From Caldilineaceae bacterium (GTDB lineage: Bacteria; Chloroflexota; Anaerolineae; Caldilineales; Caldilineaceae), in NCBI GenBank assembly GCA_026645575.1, contig JAPKMW010000058.1:1-64000 (forward strand): a stretch of 64,000 nucleotides of DNA, in the 5' to 3' direction. This document shows, piece by piece, positions 61,259 to 64,000 of the stretch. How positions within the stretch are numbered: the stretch's first letter is position 1; every line of letters begins with the position of its first letter. Under the pieces are notes generated by a model. It did no database searches and was not told the origin of the DNA. It saw only the letters and a program-made list of their open reading frames with translations. The position numbers and the translations under genes were made by a program.

Positions 61259-64000
61259 CTATTCCTGTAACGCCACGTCAATCGCTTGCTCCAGGGTCAA
61301 CGCTTGTCCAGTCACCCACGCTGTCGTAGCCACATCGCCGAGCGCTTCCCGCACCGGGGCCAGGGTGTTATCCAATTGGCTTTGTTCCGTAGGCGAGAGG
61401 GGGGTGTTCAGGGCGGTGCGCAATGTAGCCGCGGCGGCGACCAACTGGAGCGCGCGCACGCCTTCCTGTTGTAGCGCCAGCAATTGACCGATATTTTCCA
61501 ACAGATAGGCCAACATCCAGCGGTCACCCAGGTCGCGGTTGATCTGCAAGCTCTCCTGGTAGAGCGGGTAGGCGGCGGCGTATTGCTGTTGACCGCGCAG
61601 CGCATTACCCAGATTGACCAGCGCATTGCCCAACGACCATTTATCACCGATCTCGCGCTGGGTCGTCACCGCTTCGGCCAGATAGGTGTGCGCCTGGTCA
61701 TAATCTTGTTGCAGCAGCGCCAGTTCACCCAGGTTGTTGAGCGAGTTGGCGACGCCCCATTTGTCCCCCAGTTGCCGCCGGATGACCAGACTCTCGGCAA
61801 AGAGCGCGCTCGCCTCGGTAAAGTTGCCCTGGTTGGCCGCCATGATCGCCATGTTGTTTAGCACCTTGGCAATGTTGGGCTGGTCGTCTAACTGGCGGCG
61901 GATGCGCAAGCTTTGGGTATAGAAGGTCTGCGCCGCCCCATAGTTCCCCTGGTAGAGCGCTAGTGTACCCGTACAGACCAAGGCTTTGGCGACGCCCGCC
62001 TGATCACCCATCTGCTCGGCGACCTGTTGCGCCGCGGTAAAATAGGTCGCGGCTTCGTCATAGCGGCTCTGTTTGCGGCCCAGGTCCCCCAGCGCAATTT
62101 GACACTGGGCTTGCAAGCGCTGATCGCCCTGCGCTTCGGCCACCGCAAGCGCAGCATGAAAGCGTAGATCGGCCTGATTGTAATCGCCGATGGTATCGAA
62201 AATCTCCCCCAGGCGTAAAAGAATTTCCCCCTGTTCCACATCGGTCAAAAGGGGTAGAAGCTGTTCAAAGTAGTCAATCGCCGCGCTGTTGGCATAGTTG
62301 GCCTGTGCGGCTTCCCCGGCTCGGCGCAGATAGTGGCGTTGCTTTTCCTGATTGGTGCTACGGGCGTAGTGATAGGCCAACAGATCAAGATATTGTTCCA
62401 GCGTGTCGGGGTAGCTTCGTTCAATGAAGGCGCCGATCTGCTCATGCAAGACGGCTTTTAAGGCGTGCGGCAAACTTTCGTAGGTGACGCCCTGGGTGAT
62501 CACCTGGCGGAAGAGGTAGGCCAATTCAGGTGTATTTGGCTCCGGCAACGTCAATTCTTGTTGGTAGAGCGTTTCCAGGTCGGCGTGAACACGGGTGGGG
62601 GCGCCCAATTCAGGGTAGACGCCATAGAGCCAGGCGGCACGGAAAATACGCCCGATGACACTCGCCACCTTGACCGTAATTTTCTGGCTTTCACTCAACT
62701 GGTCAATCAAGCTGAGAACCAAGCGTTGCAGACTGTCCGGCAACTCGACTTGCTCCAGGGCGGCATCATCCTGAAAATCGACCCCGCGATAGTGCAGATA
62801 GGTGATCAACTCTTCCAAATAGAAGGGGTTGCCCTCCGCTTGAGCGGTTAATCGTGCGATCAGGGTCGGTGGGATGGTCGCCGTTGTTCCCAGCAATTGG
62901 GCAACTTTCAGGCTAATAAATTGCGCAGCCTCTTCCGCCGTCAGGGGCGCGCAGAGAATTTCGCTGTAGTGGGGCAGGGTGCGCGCCCGCATGGCCCGTT
63001 CACGGGTCTCCTCCTGTGGTCGATAGGTCGTGACAAGCAGTAGCGGCAGATCAGTCATCGTGACGGCGATGGCTTCCAAGAGGTCATACGAAAGCGCATC
63101 GAGCCACTGACCAGCCTCCAGCACCAACATCAACGGCGCCCGCCGCGTTTCCGCCCGCAAGCAATCGAGCAACAGGGCCTCCAGCAGCGTTTTACGCAGT
63201 TTGGCATCGAGTGACTGTGTCACCGTATTATCGGGAATTTCAATATTGAGGACAGCGCCCAGTAAAGGCAGACGAGCGACCCCGTCGGGGTTGCTCGCCC
63301 GGATCTTACTCTGTAATACCGTAATCTGGCGGGTGACCGGCCACTCGGCGTCGATTCCCCACAGACCCCGCCAGATCGGCTGCCAGACCAGATAACTGCT
63401 GTTGATGCCGTAGGATTCACATTCGCCGCCATAGACCGTAAACCCGGCGTCCGTCGCCAGCCCGATGATTTCCGCCAACAAGCGCGACTTCCCCAACCCG
63501 GCCTCCCCCACCAGGCTGAGAATCTGGCCGTGACCATGCCGCGCCACTGCAATCTTCTGGGCGGCCGTTGCCAACTCCGCTTGTCGCCCGACCATCGGCA
63601 GCGTGTAGACCGGCTTGGTCAGCGCAAAGCTTTGCGTCCGCTGCAGATCGATAAGCGCAAAGATGACCACTGGCTCACTTTTACCTTTGACCCGGATGGG
63701 CGCCAACTCTTCTAGAACAAAGCCCTTGCCAATCGACTGTTGCGCTGCCTGGCTGACCAGAATCTGGCCCGGTTTGGCCGCCATCATCAAGCGGGCGGCC
63801 ATGTTCACCTCGTCGCCCAACACGCCGTAGGTGCGATGGTGGGTTCCGCCATAGGCGCCGGCGCGCATCCGCCCCTGGCTGATACCAATCTGCACCTGGC
63901 CGATATAGCTCATCTCCTCTGGTTGGTTGCGGAGCGCCAGGGCAGTGGCGGCGGCCCGTTCGGCATTGTCTTCGTGAGCCACCGGCGCGCCAAAGTTGAT
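61259..64000 (-). CDS. Class III nucleotide cyclase-AAA ATPase-TPR protein, cut by the right edge
   Basis: 913 residues visible; the frame is open to the edge, where INFGAPVAHEDNAERAAATA is the middle of a class III cyclase domain, so the true start is outside. Cyclase end: GISQGRMRAGAYGG, YGVLGDEVNMAARLM. AAA part: LSLVGEAGLGKSRLLAEI (Walker A), MLVLEAGQWLDALS (Walker B-like). TPR helices with repeated LGDKWGVANSLNNLGELALL-type units fill the last ~400 residues. Family members are multidomain signal proteins; the catalytic Asp/Lys residues of the cyclase cannot be judged because the first half is missing. A GTG at 63982 must not be taken as the start. Confidence 0.85.
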   Translation of the reverse strand: MNFGAPVAHEDNAERAAATALALRNQPEEMSYIGQVQIGISQGRMRAGAYGGTHHRTYGVLGDEVNMAARLMMAAKPGQILVSQAAQQSIGKGFVLEELAPIRVKGKSEPVVIFALIDLQRTQSFALTKPVYTLPMVGRQAELATAAQKIAVARHGHGQILSLVGEAGLGKSRLLAEIIGLATDAGFTVYGGECESYGINSSYLVWQPIWRGLWGIDAEWPVTRQITVLQSKIRASNPDGVARLPLLGAVLNIEIPDNTVTQSLDAKLRKTLLEALLLDCLRAETRRAPLMLVLEAGQWLDALSYDLLEAIAVTMTDLPLLLVTTYRPQEETRERAMRARTLPHYSEILCAPLTAEEAAQFISLKVAQLLGTTATIPPTLIARLTAQAEGNPFYLEELITYLHYRGVDFQDDAALEQVELPDSLQRLVLSLIDQLSESQKITVKVASVIGRIFRAAWLYGVYPELGAPTRVHADLETLYQQELTLPEPNTPELAYLFRQVITQGVTYESLPHALKAVLHEQIGAFIERSYPDTLEQYLDLLAYHYARSTNQEKQRHYLRRAGEAAQANYANSAAIDYFEQLLPLLTDVEQGEILLRLGEIFDTIGDYNQADLRFHAALAVAEAQGDQRLQAQCQIALGDLGRKQSRYDEAATYFTAAQQVAEQMGDQAGVAKALVCTGTLALYQGNYGAAQTFYTQSLRIRRQLDDQPNIAKVLNNMAIMAANQGNFTEASALFAESLVIRRQLGDKWGVANSLNNLGELALLQQDYDQAHTYLAEAVTTQREIGDKWSLGNALVNLGNALRGQQQYAAAYPLYQESLQINRDLGDRWMLAYLLENIGQLLALQQEGVRALQLVAAAATLRTALNTPLSPTEQSQLDNTLAPVREALGDVATTAWVTGQALTLEQAIDVALQE

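Noticed and set aside
63959..63982. GTG at 63982 as the start of the cyclase-AAA-TPR gene
   Set aside because: The frame is open to the window edge and codes cyclase-domain residues, so the true start lies outside.

Overview
The window looks like chromosomal DNA of a heterotrophic member of the Chloroflexota (Anaerolineae/Caldilineae-like). This is inferred from gene content: a BTAD/SARP-NB-ARC-TPR regulator, a nucleotide-transporter-like protein fused to HEAT repeats and a cyclic-nucleotide domain, very large secreted beta-helix proteins, XisH/XisI, several Uma2 proteins and many peptide/sugar ABC systems. No rRNA, tRNA, CRISPR array, integrase or transposase gene was seen.

Layout. 0-12 kb: a SARP-type regulator (964), a leftward block of aldehyde dehydrogenase, NUDIX and fumarylacetoacetase-family enzymes, and a secreted beta-helix protein (7897). 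12-21.5 kb: a long leftward run that reads as a sugar-acid uptake and catabolism cluster: solute-binding lipoprotein, RraA-like protein, fused double permease, Uma2, small proteins, glucarate dehydratase-type enolase, NUDIX and a second RraA-like protein. 21.8-31 kb: an RNA-methyltransferase-like protein, then a rightward oligopeptide ABC system split by a XisH/XisI pair and followed by an amidohydrolase and a DUF885 peptidase. 31-34 kb: a leftward Zn/Mn ABC system. 34-39 kb: uronate-dehydrogenase-like protein, Uma2 and a B12-dependent diol dehydratase with fused large and medium subunits. 39-49 kb: TlpA/CcdA pair, a decayed NB-ARC regulator, FAD monooxygenase, ThuA, CrtI, HemN and DUF3307. 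49.6-56 kb: a 2081-residue secreted protein with a C25 (gingipain-like) peptidase, a perfect hexapeptide repeat and RTX repeats. 56-64 kb: a peptide-binding lipoprotein, the transporter/HEAT/cNMP protein and a class III cyclase-AAA-TPR protein that runs off the right edge.

Metabolic reading (inferred). Uronate dehydrogenase (34315), glucarate dehydratase (14112) and alpha-ketoglutarate semialdehyde dehydrogenase (4717) are three of the four steps from glucuronate to 2-oxoglutarate. The usual KdgD step is not in the window.

The most striking non-coding signal is that nearly every intergenic gap holds a long, almost perfect palindrome. These fall into several word families that recur at separate loci, are sometimes nested one inside another, and in one case form a coding linker. 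A separate 139-bp element with terminal inverted repeats occurs twice, with its asymmetric stem modules on opposite arms.
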